From positions 2,227,001-2,291,000 of the forward strand of contig NZ_CP155567.1 in assembly GCF_039696035.1 (NCBI RefSeq): 64,000 nucleotides of DNA. Reading direction: 5' to 3'. The position numbers and the translations under genes were made by a program. This DNA is from Microbulbifer sp. SAOS-129_SWC. GTDB taxonomy: Bacteria; Pseudomonadota; Gammaproteobacteria; Pseudomonadales; Cellvibrionaceae. The first letter of the stretch is position 1, and each line of letters starts with the position of its first letter. The notes under the pieces are model-generated. The model saw only the letters and a program-made list of their open reading frames with translations. It did no database searches and had not been told where the DNA came from. Below are positions 9,086 to 18,913 of this stretch, one piece after another.

Positions 9086-10065
9086 TTACTCGCGTCCGGT
9101 GTAGACGTCCTTCATCAGATCTTCCTGCGGCTCCCAGTGACCCGCCTCGGCGAAGGTGGTGGCCGCGCGAATTTCCTCGGCGACGTCCTTTTCGATCGCT
9201 TCGAGTCCGGGCCTGTCGAGCAGCTGCTGGGCCTGCAGGCGCGCGCTGAGGGTGGCGATCGGGCACAGCTGTTTCCACTGCTCCACCTCCTCCTTGCTGC
9301 GGTATAGCTCCGGGTCGAACATGGAGTGGGCGCGGAAGCGATAGGTACGCATCTCGAGGAAGGCGGGCACCCGCTGCTCGCGCACCCTGCGCACGGCATC
9401 GCGCATGGCGGTATTGACCGACATGACGTCCATGCCGTCCACCGCCGCGGAGAAGATGCCGTAGGCGGCGGCCTTCTGGTGAATATCGGTGACTGATTCG
9501 GAGCGCGCCAGTGCGGTGCCCATGGCATAGAGATTGTTTTCACACACGAACAGCACCGGCAGCTGCCACAGTGCCGCGAGGTTGAGGGATTCGTGGAATT
9601 CGCCCTCGGCAACCGCGCCCTCACCGAAAAAGCAGGCGGTGACCCCGGGTCGCTGCTGCATCTTGTCCGCCAGCGCCAGGCCGACGGCGAGCGGCAGGCC
9701 GCCGGAGACGATGGCATTGCCGCCATAGAAGCGTGTCGCGGCATCGAACAGGTGCATGGAGCCGCCACGGCCCCCCGAGCAGCCTTCGCGTTTGCCGTAC
9801 ATTTCCGCCAGGATCGCGTCCATGGCAATGCCGCGCATCAGCGCGTGGCCGTGTTCACGGTAAGTGGCGACGACGGCGTCGTCTTTGTCGAGCTCCGGGA
9901 TACAACCCGCGGCCACCGCTTCCTCGCCGATATACAGGTGCAGGAATCCGCGAATCTTTTCCTGGCCGTAGAGTTCCGCGCACTGTTCCTCCATGCGGCG
10001 GATGCGGGTCATGTCGCGCAGCCAGCGCAGGCCCTGTTTGCGGCCGATCTGCGAGGGCTTGTCGG

Positions 10066-10069
<4 letters not shown>
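9086..10069 (-). CDS. 2-oxoacid dehydrogenase E1 component, alpha subunit
   Basis: A 327-residue TPP-binding alpha subunit (PdhA/AcoA family). The diphosphate-binding region reads [20 protein letters not shown] followed by ENNLYAMGT (about residues 145-185), the G(D/E)G...N TPP fold. [11 protein letters not shown] (about residues 95-105) is the conserved entrance motif, and the phosphorylation-loop equivalent [20 protein letters not shown] lies near residues 255-275. The start overlaps the stop of the acetyl-CoA synthetase-like gene as ATGA, so the two are coupled. Acetoin and pyruvate dehydrogenase E1 alpha cannot be separated by eye. Confidence 0.92.
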
Positions 10070-11829
<1,760 letters not shown>

Positions 11830-11861
11830 GATTTTTCAAGCAAAAATTCGGTAAGCCAGGC

Positions 11862-12353
11862 TCAACGCTTGGCGTCTTCTTTCAGTTCCGCCACCATCTG
11901 GATCAGGTCCAGGATCCTGCGCGCCAGTTCCCGTGACAGGTTGATCAACAGAATGCCGAAATCCAGTGGTCTCTCACTATGCAGGGTGTAGAACAGATCC
12001 GAGGTTACCTCCAGCACATGACTGTCGCTGCTGGCGATAGTGGTGCCCGGCCACGGTGTCATCGCGATCATACTGACGAAGCCAATGGCCTCGCCAAAGT
12101 GGAAGTCGTAGATATGCTCAATGTTGTGATTGGTTGCCTGGTAGTAGGACAGCGAGCCACTCAACACAATAAAGAAGGAACCCGACGGCATGCCGGTGTC
12201 GATCAGCGTGTCGCCCTTGCATAACGCGTGAATACGGCCCTTTTGCATCAGGTAGCTGATGGCTTCGTCGGACAGGGCCCCGAATGCCGCGGCGTCCTGC
12301 AAATGCTGAATGCCGAGTTGATCCTGTAAAAGTGCGCCATCTACATATCGCAC
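11862..12353 (-). CDS. Stand-alone cyclic nucleotide-binding domain protein (no DNA-binding domain)
   Basis: The 163-residue protein starts at GTG 12353 (GGA about 8 bases upstream). It is a single Crp-type beta-roll with DTLIDTGMPSGSFFIVLSGS (about residues 48-67) and FHFGEAIGFVSMIAMTPWPGTT (the phosphate-binding cassette region, about residues 84-105). A C-helix with LSRELARRILDLIQMVAELK follows (about residues 139-158). The chain ends there, without the helix-turn-helix that Crp/Fnr regulators carry. It leads the acs-E1-E2-ACP operon. It probably senses a nucleotide or serves as a regulatory partner of an enzyme rather than as a transcription factor. A comparable protein sits in the hydrogenase operon at 29634. 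The ligand is unknown. Confidence 0.85.
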   Translation of the reverse strand: MRYVDGALLQDQLGIQHLQDAAAFGALSDEAISYLMQKGRIHALCKGDTLIDTGMPSGSFFIVLSGSLSYYQATNHNIEHIYDFHFGEAIGFVSMIAMTPWPGTTIASSDSHVLEVTSDLFYTLHSERPLDFGILLINLSRELARRILDLIQMVAELKEDAKR

Positions 12354-12556
12354 GATCGCTATCCCACTTTGGCGACCTGTGGCCGAATCTGGTTAAGTAT
12401 GGGCCACTGTCGACCGGGCTGCCGTGCCCGGCGCGGGATGTGCGCCTGCCCAGCGGAGTGGGATGTGTTTGGTGGGGCGGGGGAACGGGTTTTTCGGCTA
12501 ATGTTGCAGCATCAGTGAGTCAAACCGTTCCCCAACCGTCTCCCATCATCGCCGCT

Positions 12557-15232
12557 ATGACCGATACCCACAGCCAGCACCATTGGCACTGCCTGCCTTC
12601 AGCTGAAGTGGCCGCCCGGCTGAACAGTGGCGAGAACGGCCTGTCCACCGCAGATGCCGAGCGCCGCCTGGCCAGTTGTGGCCCCAACGCGCTGCCCTTG
12701 CCGCGTTTGCCGGGATTTGCGCGCCTGTTCCTGCGCCAGTTCGCCAGCCCGTTGATCTATGTGCTGCTGGCGGCGATGCTGGTTTCCCTCAGCGTGGGAA
12801 AACTTGCCGACGCCTCCTTTATCGGACTGATTCTGTTACTGAATGCACTGATCGGTGCGCTGCAGGAAAATCACGCGCACCACAGCGCCCAGGCTCTGCG
12901 CAAGCTGATGGTGAGCCGCGCGCGGGTAGTGCGCGACGGGCGGATCAGCGAAATCGATGCCGGGTTACTGGTGCCCGGCGACCTGGTATTGCTCGCCTCC
13001 GGCGACCGGGTTCCGGCAGACCTGCGCCTGCTCGATGCCAGCGGGCTGGAGGTGGACGAGTCGGTGCTCACGGGGGAATCCCTGCCGGTTTATAAAGACA
13101 GCGCAACGCTGGCGGAAGCGACGACACCGGTGGCGGAGCGGGCCAATCAGTGTTTTGCCGGCAGCCTGGTCAGTGCCGGCCGCGGCCGCGGTCTGGTGAT
13201 CGCCACCGGGCTGCACACCGAGATGGGCAAACTGAGTTTGAGTCTCGAAGCCGCCGAGGAAGTGAAACCGCCACTGTTCCTGCGTATTGAACGCTTCAGC
13301 AAGAAACTCACTATCGCACTGTTGTGCACGGTAGCGGTGCTGGCTGCGATCGAACTGATGCGCCAGACACCGCCGCTGGTGATTTTTATGACGGTGGTGG
13401 CACTGGCGGTGTCGGCGATTCCCGAGGGATTACCGATGGCGTTGACGGTGGTGCTGTCCATCGGTACCCGGCGCATGGTCAAGCGCAATGTCATCGTGCG
13501 CAAACTGGTAGCGGTAGAGAGCCTCGGTTCCTGTACCGTCATCGCCGCCGACAAAACCGGTACCCTGACGGAAAACCGGCTTACCGCCAGTGAAGTGGTC
13601 TTCTGCGACGGCAACGGCATAAAAATTGACGGTGGCAGCCTGCCCGTGGATGAAAAGCCGCTGCCACAAGGCGGCGAACTGCTGGCGCGGTTCGCCCGCG
13701 TAGCGGCGCTGTGTAATGAAGCGGAGCTGCATCCACTGGACAACGGCCAGTGGCACAGTAGCGGCGATGCGGTGGACCAGGCATTGCTGGTGATGGCGCA
13801 CAAGGTCGGCTACACGCGTCAGCAATTGCTGCAGGAGCACCCGCTGCAGGTGCAGATCCACTACGAACCGGCGTTTGGTTTCGCCGCTACGCTGCACGGC
13901 GATGGCGAGCGGCGCCTGGTGTGTGTAAAGGGGGCGCTGGAGAAGGTGCTGCCCATGTGCACGACGATGGCATCCACCGCGGGGGATGTTCCACTGGATG
14001 GCCAGCGCGCACTGGCGCAGATGCACAAGCTGGCGCAGCGCGGTGCGCGGGTGCTGGCCCTCGCGGAGGGCGGTTGGCACGACGCGCGCGCTTTCGAGAC
14101 GGAGGCGTTGCGGGACCTGTGTCTGCTGGGGCTGGTGGGCATGTTCGATCCGCTGCGCCCGGAGGCGGCCGCAGCGGTGGCGCAGTGTCGCCATGCGGGG
14201 ATTCATGTATGCATGTTGACCGGCGACCACCCGCACACGGCGCTCAGTATCGCGCGGGAACTGTCGCTGGCGGGCAGCGGCGATGGCGCGGTGACCGGCA
14301 CCGAGCTGGCCCGGGCCGAGGGCGCTGGGGCCGGCGCCGTGGACGCGCTGACTGCCGGTGCCCGGGTCTATGCGCGGGTGTCGCCGGAGCAGAAGCTGAC
14401 GATTGTGCAATCGCTGCAGCGCCAGGGGGAGTTTGTCGCGGTCACCGGCGACGGGGTCAACGATGCCCCGGCGCTGCGGGCGGCGCATGTGGGCGTGGCC
14501 ATGGGCGAGCAGGGCACCGAGGCGGCCAAGGAGTCCGCCGACCTGTTGCTGACCGACGATAACTTCGCCTCGGTGGTGGCCGGCGTCGAAGAGGGACGTA
14601 TCGCCTACCAGAATATCCGCAAGGTGATTTTCTTCCTGATCTCCACCGGTGCTGCGGAAGTGGTGTTGTTCATATTGACCACCGGCTTTGGCCTGCCGCT
14701 GCCGCTGACGCCGGTACAGCTGCTGTGGCTGAACCTGGTCACCAACAGTGTACAGAGTATCGGCCTGGCGCTGGAGCCGGGCGAAGGCGACGAGATGCGC
14801 AGGCCGCCGCGACCGCCGCGGGAGTCGCTGTTCAACCCGCTGATGTTGCGCCGGGTACTCACCTCCGGGCTGGTAATGGGCGGGCTGGCCTTCGCTTGTT
14901 TTTCCTGGCTGCTGGCACAGGGCTCGACGGTGGAGACCGCGCGCAACAGCGTGCTGTTACTGATGGTGCTGTTCGAGAATGTGCAGGTACTGAATAGCCG
15001 CTCCGAGCACCACTCTCTGCTGCGCCAATCCCTGTTCAACAATCCGGTCCTGTTACTGGGCACCCTGGCGGCACAGGGTATTCATATTCTGGCCCTGTAC
15101 TCGCCGTTGATGCAGCGGGTACTGGGGGTTTCCCCGGTGGGGGCGGCGCAATGGGGCACGCTGCTGGGCGTGGCGTTGCTGCAGGTGCTGGCGATGGAGC
15201 TTCTATTGCGGCTAACGAAAGCGCACCGTTAG
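12557..15232 (+). CDS. Cation-transporting P-type ATPase (P2-type, calcium pump-like)
   Basis: This 891-residue pump has an N-terminal cation-ATPase domain and an actuator loop with LTGESLPV (about residue 171). TM4 carries VSAIPEGLPMALTVVLS (about residue 288), the PEGLP motif of Ca/Na-K type pumps. The phosphorylation site ADKTGTLTENR lies near residue 332 and the hinge TGDGVNDAPALRAAHVGVAMG near residue 631. Four C-terminal membrane segments include NLVTNSVQSIGLALEPGEGD. Such pumps export Ca2+ or other cations using ATP. ATG 12557 is the most likely start, although its ribosome site is weak; an in-frame GTG at 12515 is an alternative. It is divergent from the cNMP-acs operon and convergent with ppsA. 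A PEGLP-type pump next to Usp and PEP synthase recalls CtpF in the mycobacterial dormancy regulon. Confidence 0.9.
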   Translation: MTDTHSQHHWHCLPSAEVAARLNSGENGLSTADAERRLASCGPNALPLPRLPGFARLFLRQFASPLIYVLLAAMLVSLSVGKLADASFIGLILLLNALIGALQENHAHHSAQALRKLMVSRARVVRDGRISEIDAGLLVPGDLVLLASGDRVPADLRLLDASGLEVDESVLTGESLPVYKDSATLAEATTPVAERANQCFAGSLVSAGRGRGLVIATGLHTEMGKLSLSLEAAEEVKPPLFLRIERFSKKLTIALLCTVAVLAAIELMRQTPPLVIFMTVVALAVSAIPEGLPMALTVVLSIGTRRMVKRNVIVRKLVAVESLGSCTVIAADKTGTLTENRLTASEVVFCDGNGIKIDGGSLPVDEKPLPQGGELLARFARVAALCNEAELHPLDNGQWHSSGDAVDQALLVMAHKVGYTRQQLLQEHPLQVQIHYEPAFGFAATLHGDGERRLVCVKGALEKVLPMCTTMASTAGDVPLDGQRALAQMHKLAQRGARVLALAEGGWHDARAFETEALRDLCLLGLVGMFDPLRPEAAAAVAQCRHAGIHVCMLTGDHPHTALSIARELSLAGSGDGAVTGTELARAEGAGAGAVDALTAGARVYARVSPEQKLTIVQSLQRQGEFVAVTGDGVNDAPALRAAHVGVAMGEQGTEAAKESADLLLTDDNFASVVAGVEEGRIAYQNIRKVIFFLISTGAAEVVLFILTTGFGLPLPLTPVQLLWLNLVTNSVQSIGLALEPGEGDEMRRPPRPPRESLFNPLMLRRVLTSGLVMGGLAFACFSWLLAQGSTVETARNSVLLLMVLFENVQVLNSRSEHHSLLRQSLFNNPVLLLGTLAAQGIHILALYSPLMQRVLGVSPVGAAQWGTLLGVALLQVLAMELLLRLTKAHR

Positions 15233-15239
15233 GGTGCGC
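15221..15239 (+). terminator. Hairpin overlapping the ATPase stop codon
   Basis: GCGCACC and GGTGCGC form a perfect 7-pair stem spanning the stop codon of the ATPase. No T-run follows, so it is only a possible terminator between the convergent ATPase and ppsA genes. Confidence 0.35.
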
Positions 15240-15291
15240 GGAGCCCCTGTAAGTGCGCGCGGCACACTTCTGATGGGGCGCGCGGCGCTCC

Positions 15292-17709
15292 CTACGCGTT
15301 CAATTCTTTTTCCAGCGCCGCGACTTTTTCGATGGTGCGGAGCAGCGCATCCGGACTCAGGCTGATGGAATGGATGCCCAGCTTCACCAGATACTCCGCC
15401 ACTTCCGGGTAATTGGATGGCGCCTCGCCACAGATGCCGGCGGGGATGCCATTGCGCTGCGCGCCCTCGATGGCGAGTTTGATCATGGTCATAACGCCGG
15501 GGTCGCGTTCGTCAAAGTCGAAGGCGACGATATCCGAATCGCGGTCGACGCCGAGGACCAGCTGGGTCAGGTCGTTGGAACCGATGGAGATGCCGTCAAA
15601 CAGCTGACTGAAGGCGTCGATCTGCACCACGTTATTGGGAATTTCACACATCACATAGACTTCCAGGCCAGCCTCACCGGGTTTCAGCCCGTGCTCGGCC
15701 ATCGCCTGCAGGACCCGCTCGCCCTCGGGAATTCTGCGGCAGAAGGGAATCATCACCTTGATATTGTCGAGCCCCATGGCTTCGCGGGCGCGCTTCAGTG
15801 CCGCGCATTCCAGCGCAAAGCCGTCGGCATAGGCTTCGTGTGCATAGCGCGCGGCCCCGCGAAAACCGAGCATCGGGTTTTCCTCGTGGGGCTCGAAATC
15901 GGCGCCGCCGATCAGGCGTGCATATTCGTTGGTCTTGAAATCGGAGGTGCGCACGATCACCGGCCGTGGATAGAACGCGGCGGCGATGGTGCCGATGCCC
16001 TCGGAGAGTTTCTCGATAAAGAAGTCAGCTCCGCTGTCGCGATGACCGATCAATTGCTCGAGCCGCTCGCGCTCGGCAGTATCCTTGACCCGCTCCGGGT
16101 GTGCCAGCGCCATCGGGTGCGCCTTGATGTGCTCGTTGACGATAAACTCCATGCGCGCGAGGCCGACGCCGTCGCAGGGCAGGGCACTGAGGCGGAATGC
16201 CTGCTCGGGGCTGCCGAGGTTGATCATCATGCCGGTGCGCGTTTCCGGCAGCGCGTCCAGTTCGGTGGTGGTGACGTCAAAGGGAATTTCACCGGCGTAG
16301 ACGCGGCCAACATCCCCTTCGGCACAGGACAGGGTCACCGTGTCCCCGTCCTGCAGTGGTTTGTGACCGGACCCGATGCCCACTACCGCCGGGATGCCGA
16401 ACTCCCGTGCGACTATCGCCGCATGACAGGTGCGGCCGCCGCGCTCGGTCACCAGCGCGGCGGCGCGGCGCATCGCCGGGCCCCAGTCGGGGCTGGTGCT
16501 CTCTGCGTACAGCACTTCCCCTTCCTTGAAGTCACCGAGTTGGGCCGCGCTTTCCACCCGGCGCAAATTCCCCGCGGCGATACCGGAACCAATGGCGCGG
16601 CCCTCGGCGAGTATGTGCTCGGCAGCGGGTTTGTCGCGCAGCCGGTAACGCAGGAGCTGGTTGCGCGGTTTTTGTGACGCCACTGTCTCCGGGCGTGCCT
16701 GTACCAGGTAGAGCTTGCCGTCGTCCCCGTCCCGGGCCCACTCAATATCCATCGGACAGGGCGCGCCGCGCTTTTCGCTGTAGTGCTTTTCCGTCTCGAT
16801 GGCGTAACCGGCCAGTGTCAGTACGTCGTCGTCGCTGAGACTGAAACGCTGGCGACGGGATTCCGGGGTGTCGATATTGTGCAGTTCCTGGCTGTTCAGG
16901 TTCTCGTCGCACACCAGTGTCTGCTGCTTGGCGCCGAGCTGGCGGCGCAGCACGCAGCGCCGGCCGTGTTCGAACGTGGGTTTGTGTACATAGAATTCGT
17001 CCGGATCCACATTGCCCTGCACAATATTCTCGCCGAGCCCGTAGGCGGCGTTGATAAAAACCACATCGCGGAAGCCGCTGTCGGTATCCAGAGTGAACAT
17101 GACGCCGCTCGAGTCGAGATCGGCACGCACCATTTTCATCACCGCAATCGCCAGCGATACTTTGAAATGATCGAAACCATTGCGTTCGCGATAGCTGATC
17201 GCACGGTCGGTAAACAACGACGCGAAGCAGCGTCGGCAGGCCTCGAGCAGGCCATCCCGGTCACCGATATTCAGGAAACTGTCATGCTGGCCGGCAAAGC
17301 TGGCGTCGGGAAGATCCTCGGCGGTGGCGGAACTGCGTACCGCCAGGCGCAATTGCGGGCCGTACTGTTCACGCAATTCGGCGTAGGCCTCCCCGATTTC
17401 CCGATCCACTGCCTCCGGCAGGCCGGCCTCGTAAACCAGGCGCCGCGCTTCCCGGCCAGCCTTTTGCAGTCGATCGCTGTCGTCGGCGGAGACGCCCTGC
17501 AGTGCGCTGTGCAGCGCCTCACGCGTATCGCCGTGATCGAGGACGGCGCGGTAAGCCGCAGCGGTAATTGCGAAACCGTTGGGTACGCGGATATTTCTCG
17601 GTGCCAGGCTGCAGTACATTTCCCCAAGCGAGGCGGTCTTGCCTCCGACCTCGGCGATATCCTCAAGGCCGATAGATTTGAACCAGCGTACAAACCGTTT
17701 TGCTGTCAT
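15292..17709 (-). CDS. ppsA: Phosphoenolpyruvate synthase
   Basis: The 805-residue enzyme converts pyruvate, ATP and water to PEP, AMP and phosphate. Domain order: N-terminal ATP-grasp (pyruvate/PEP dikinase type) with KTASLGEMYCSL and RSSATAEDLPDASFAGQHD, the swivelling phosphohistidine domain with GGRTCHAAIVAREFGIPAVVG (His near residue 430), and the C-terminal PEP-utilising barrel ending in MCEIPNNV and SIGSNDLTQLVLGVDRDS. Length matches ordinary PpsA. The ATG at 17709 has AGGAG about 10 bases upstream, slightly far. The gene diverges from usp across about 220 bases. In the context it would return pyruvate to gluconeogenesis, or work with the acetyl-CoA-forming operon next door. Confidence 0.95.
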   Translation of the reverse strand: MTAKRFVRWFKSIGLEDIAEVGGKTASLGEMYCSLAPRNIRVPNGFAITAAAYRAVLDHGDTREALHSALQGVSADDSDRLQKAGREARRLVYEAGLPEAVDREIGEAYAELREQYGPQLRLAVRSSATAEDLPDASFAGQHDSFLNIGDRDGLLEACRRCFASLFTDRAISYRERNGFDHFKVSLAIAVMKMVRADLDSSGVMFTLDTDSGFRDVVFINAAYGLGENIVQGNVDPDEFYVHKPTFEHGRRCVLRRQLGAKQQTLVCDENLNSQELHNIDTPESRRQRFSLSDDDVLTLAGYAIETEKHYSEKRGAPCPMDIEWARDGDDGKLYLVQARPETVASQKPRNQLLRYRLRDKPAAEHILAEGRAIGSGIAAGNLRRVESAAQLGDFKEGEVLYAESTSPDWGPAMRRAAALVTERGGRTCHAAIVAREFGIPAVVGIGSGHKPLQDGDTVTLSCAEGDVGRVYAGEIPFDVTTTELDALPETRTGMMINLGSPEQAFRLSALPCDGVGLARMEFIVNEHIKAHPMALAHPERVKDTAERERLEQLIGHRDSGADFFIEKLSEGIGTIAAAFYPRPVIVRTSDFKTNEYARLIGGADFEPHEENPMLGFRGAARYAHEAYADGFALECAALKRAREAMGLDNIKVMIPFCRRIPEGERVLQAMAEHGLKPGEAGLEVYVMCEIPNNVVQIDAFSQLFDGISIGSNDLTQLVLGVDRDSDIVAFDFDERDPGVMTMIKLAIEGAQRNGIPAGICGEAPSNYPEVAEYLVKLGIHSISLSPDALLRTIEKVAALEKELNA

Positions 17710-17772
17710 AGTGATTGCAGCTCCTAAAATTGACTTGTCATTCAACCCGGCACGGTCAGGTTTTTTGTAATC

Positions 17773-17804
17773 TTGACAATAGCCGAGCACAGCAGGTTTA
17801 TGCT
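17773..17804 (+). promoter_or_regulatory. Possible promoter for the usp-glucan synthase operon
   Basis: A perfect TTGACA (17773-17778) is followed by GTTTAT at a 17-base spacing and by TATGCT at 20 bases. The -35 match is good and the -10 poor. It lies in the divergent ppsA/usp region, about 130 bases before the usp start. No FNR-type TTGAT-N4-ATCAA box was found by eye. Confidence 0.3.
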
Positions 17805-17932
17805 GTCTCGGTACTGTTTTAGTCCATGCACTTTCGTGGACACCTTTTGGGATGAAAATCCCGCAGCGCCTGTCACTTTCTGACAACCCTGTTAAATACG
17901 CATCCAATCGGCAGCCGTCGGAGGAATCACGC

Positions 17933-18913
17933 ATGCCGTTTCACCATATTTTATTGCCGCTTGACGGCTCCTCCGTCGCCGAAGAGGCGATCGCTCATGC
18001 GGTGTCGGTTGCGCGCGGCTGTGGCGCTGACCTCCATTTATTGCATGTACAAAAACCGCCATCGCACCTCGAAGAGCACGGTATCGACCCGGTGGAGTGG
18101 CGATTGCGCCGCGCCGAGATTACCAGCTACCTGAAACGTCTGGGGGAAGGGATTTCCGCTGGCGGCGTCGAAGTTGAAATCACATTGCGCGAAGGGCGGC
18201 CGGCGGAACAGATCGTCGAGTATTGCGATGAAGCGGAAATAGACCTGATCGTATTGACTAGTTACGGCCGGGGAGGCGTCAGTCGCTTTCATTTCGGCAG
18301 CACGGCGCAGAAAGTTTTCAGCGGTTCCGGGCGCTCTTTCATGATCGTGCGTCCCGGTGCGGTGAATAATGACAAAGACAAACACTACCAGCGCATTCTC
18401 GTGTCGGTAGACGGATCACATCGCGCCGAGTGGGTGGCCTGCCAGGTCGCCGCGATGGTGCGCGGGCAGGAGGCCGAACTGATTTTACTGGAAACCATTG
18501 CCGTGCCGGATATGCCGCGGCGTATGCCAATCACCCGGGAGGAGCACGCGACCCGGGAAAAATTCGTCGAGAGCAACCGTCGCGCCGCGCAGACTTACCT
18601 GGAGGAAATGGCGAGGCAGCTGGAAAACGGTATCAAGGTACGTTCGCGACTCGAGGTGACCCGCAATCAGGCCGAGTGTATCTGCACGACTGCCACTGAA
18701 GAGAACGTTGACCTGATTGCCATCAGTGCGCACGACTGGCAGAGCGGAGTGCAGCGGGTGACCGGAAACCTGTGCCAGACCGTCATGTGCCACAGTCCGC
18801 TTCCGGTCCTGGTGCTGCAGGAGAGATCAGAGGCGGAGAATCAACGGGAATCTGGCGAAAACCACGCCGCGTCTCTGCCGATGTATGCACAACAGCAAGC
18901 CGGTGAGCGATGA
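17933..18913 (+). CDS. Tandem-domain universal stress protein
   Basis: The 326-residue cytoplasmic protein has two UspA domains. The first, starting MPFHHILLPLDGSSVAEEA, covers about residues 1-143 and has FHFGSTAQKVFSGSGRSFMIV as the nucleotide-binding loop. The second, from YQRILVSVDGSHRAEW, covers about 158-300 and ends in VTGNLCQTVMCHSPLPVLVLQ. The GxxG-9x-G(S/T) ATP motif is partly kept in domain 1 and altered in domain 2. ATG 17933 follows GGAGG at good spacing. Its last codons overlap the start of the huge glucan synthase as ATGA, an unusual translational coupling of a stress protein with an envelope glucan enzyme. Confidence 0.9.
   Translation: MPFHHILLPLDGSSVAEEAIAHAVSVARGCGADLHLLHVQKPPSHLEEHGIDPVEWRLRRAEITSYLKRLGEGISAGGVEVEITLREGRPAEQIVEYCDEAEIDLIVLTSYGRGGVSRFHFGSTAQKVFSGSGRSFMIVRPGAVNNDKDKHYQRILVSVDGSHRAEWVACQVAAMVRGQEAELILLETIAVPDMPRRMPITREEHATREKFVESNRRAAQTYLEEMARQLENGIKVRSRLEVTRNQAECICTTATEENVDLIAISAHDWQSGVQRVTGNLCQTVMCHSPLPVLVLQERSEAENQRESGENHAASLPMYAQQQAGER

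Noticed and set aside
11936..11950. GTTGATCAAC as an FNR/Anr-like box
   Set aside because: It lies inside the coding sequence of the cNMP-binding protein and lacks the 4-base spacer of TTGAT-N4-ATCAA.
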